Part shown: positions 6,829 through 6,846 of the stretch, piece by piece
Layout: each line of letters begins with the position of its first letter
How positions within the stretch are numbered: position 1 is the stretch's first letter
Assembly (NCBI GenBank): GCA_903885855.1
Contig: CAISKG010000328.1
Coordinates: 1 to 6,846, forward strand
Source of the DNA: an uncultured Planctomycetaceae bacterium
GTDB lineage: Bacteria > Planctomycetota > Planctomycetia > Pirellulales > UBA1268
Reading direction: 5' to 3'
Length of the DNA stretch: 6,846 bases
Notes under the pieces: model-generated
Told to the model about the DNA's origin: nothing
The model's database searches: none
Seen by the model: the letters and a program-made list of their open reading frames with translations, nothing else
Position numbers and translations under genes: made by a program

Positions 6829-6846
6829 GGCCGCCGCATCCATGCG

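Noticed and set aside
6592..6843. Minus-strand 83-codon frame at the right edge
   Set aside because: It crosses the terminator and overlaps the BBP7 3' end, and its translation looks like no known protein.

Overview
The window is very GC-rich, with long spurious open frames on both strands. It holds two complete genes and one cut by the left edge. The gene families point to Planctomycetota, possibly Pirellulales. The strongest sign is a BBP7-type outer-membrane beta-barrel, a family expanded in planctomycetes. The second is a TolC-like lipoprotein whose N-terminal block (SCDPRW ... PPMPPDDPTAHRYMHCVDGKK) I recall from planctomycete efflux proteins. No genus can be named from the sequence alone.

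Layout. Positions 1-1551 (minus) encode a HlyD/MacA-like periplasmic adaptor whose C-terminus runs off the left edge. Positions 1598-4750 (minus) encode a 1050-residue TolC-family outer-membrane efflux lipoprotein, about twice the usual family length because of several low-complexity insertions. It lies 46 bp upstream of the adaptor gene in the same direction, so the two probably form an operon, TolC first. Positions 4751-5094 are a 344-bp divergent intergenic region that should hold promoters for both sides. Positions 5095-6750 (plus) encode the BBP7-family barrel with a signal peptide. It is followed by an intrinsic terminator hairpin (6757-6786) and a second strong inverted repeat (6792-6828).

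How the parts may work together. The TolC-like protein would form the outer-membrane duct and the membrane-anchored adaptor would link it to an inner-membrane pump. That pump is not in the window; it is probably encoded beyond the left edge, and a MacB-type ABC transporter is my best guess. The divergent BBP7 gene may simply be a neighbour, or may share control with the efflux operon through the common upstream region.

The families are known. The unusual parts are the architecture of the TolC-like protein (a Gly-rich insert inside the first repeat, an acidic inter-repeat linker with a predicted coiled coil, a Pro-rich insert at the predicted second tip, and a Cys-containing N-terminal block), a 15-bp tandem duplication in the BBP7 signal peptide, and the paired hairpins after BBP7. 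I found no RNA gene, CRISPR array, insertion sequence or defence system.
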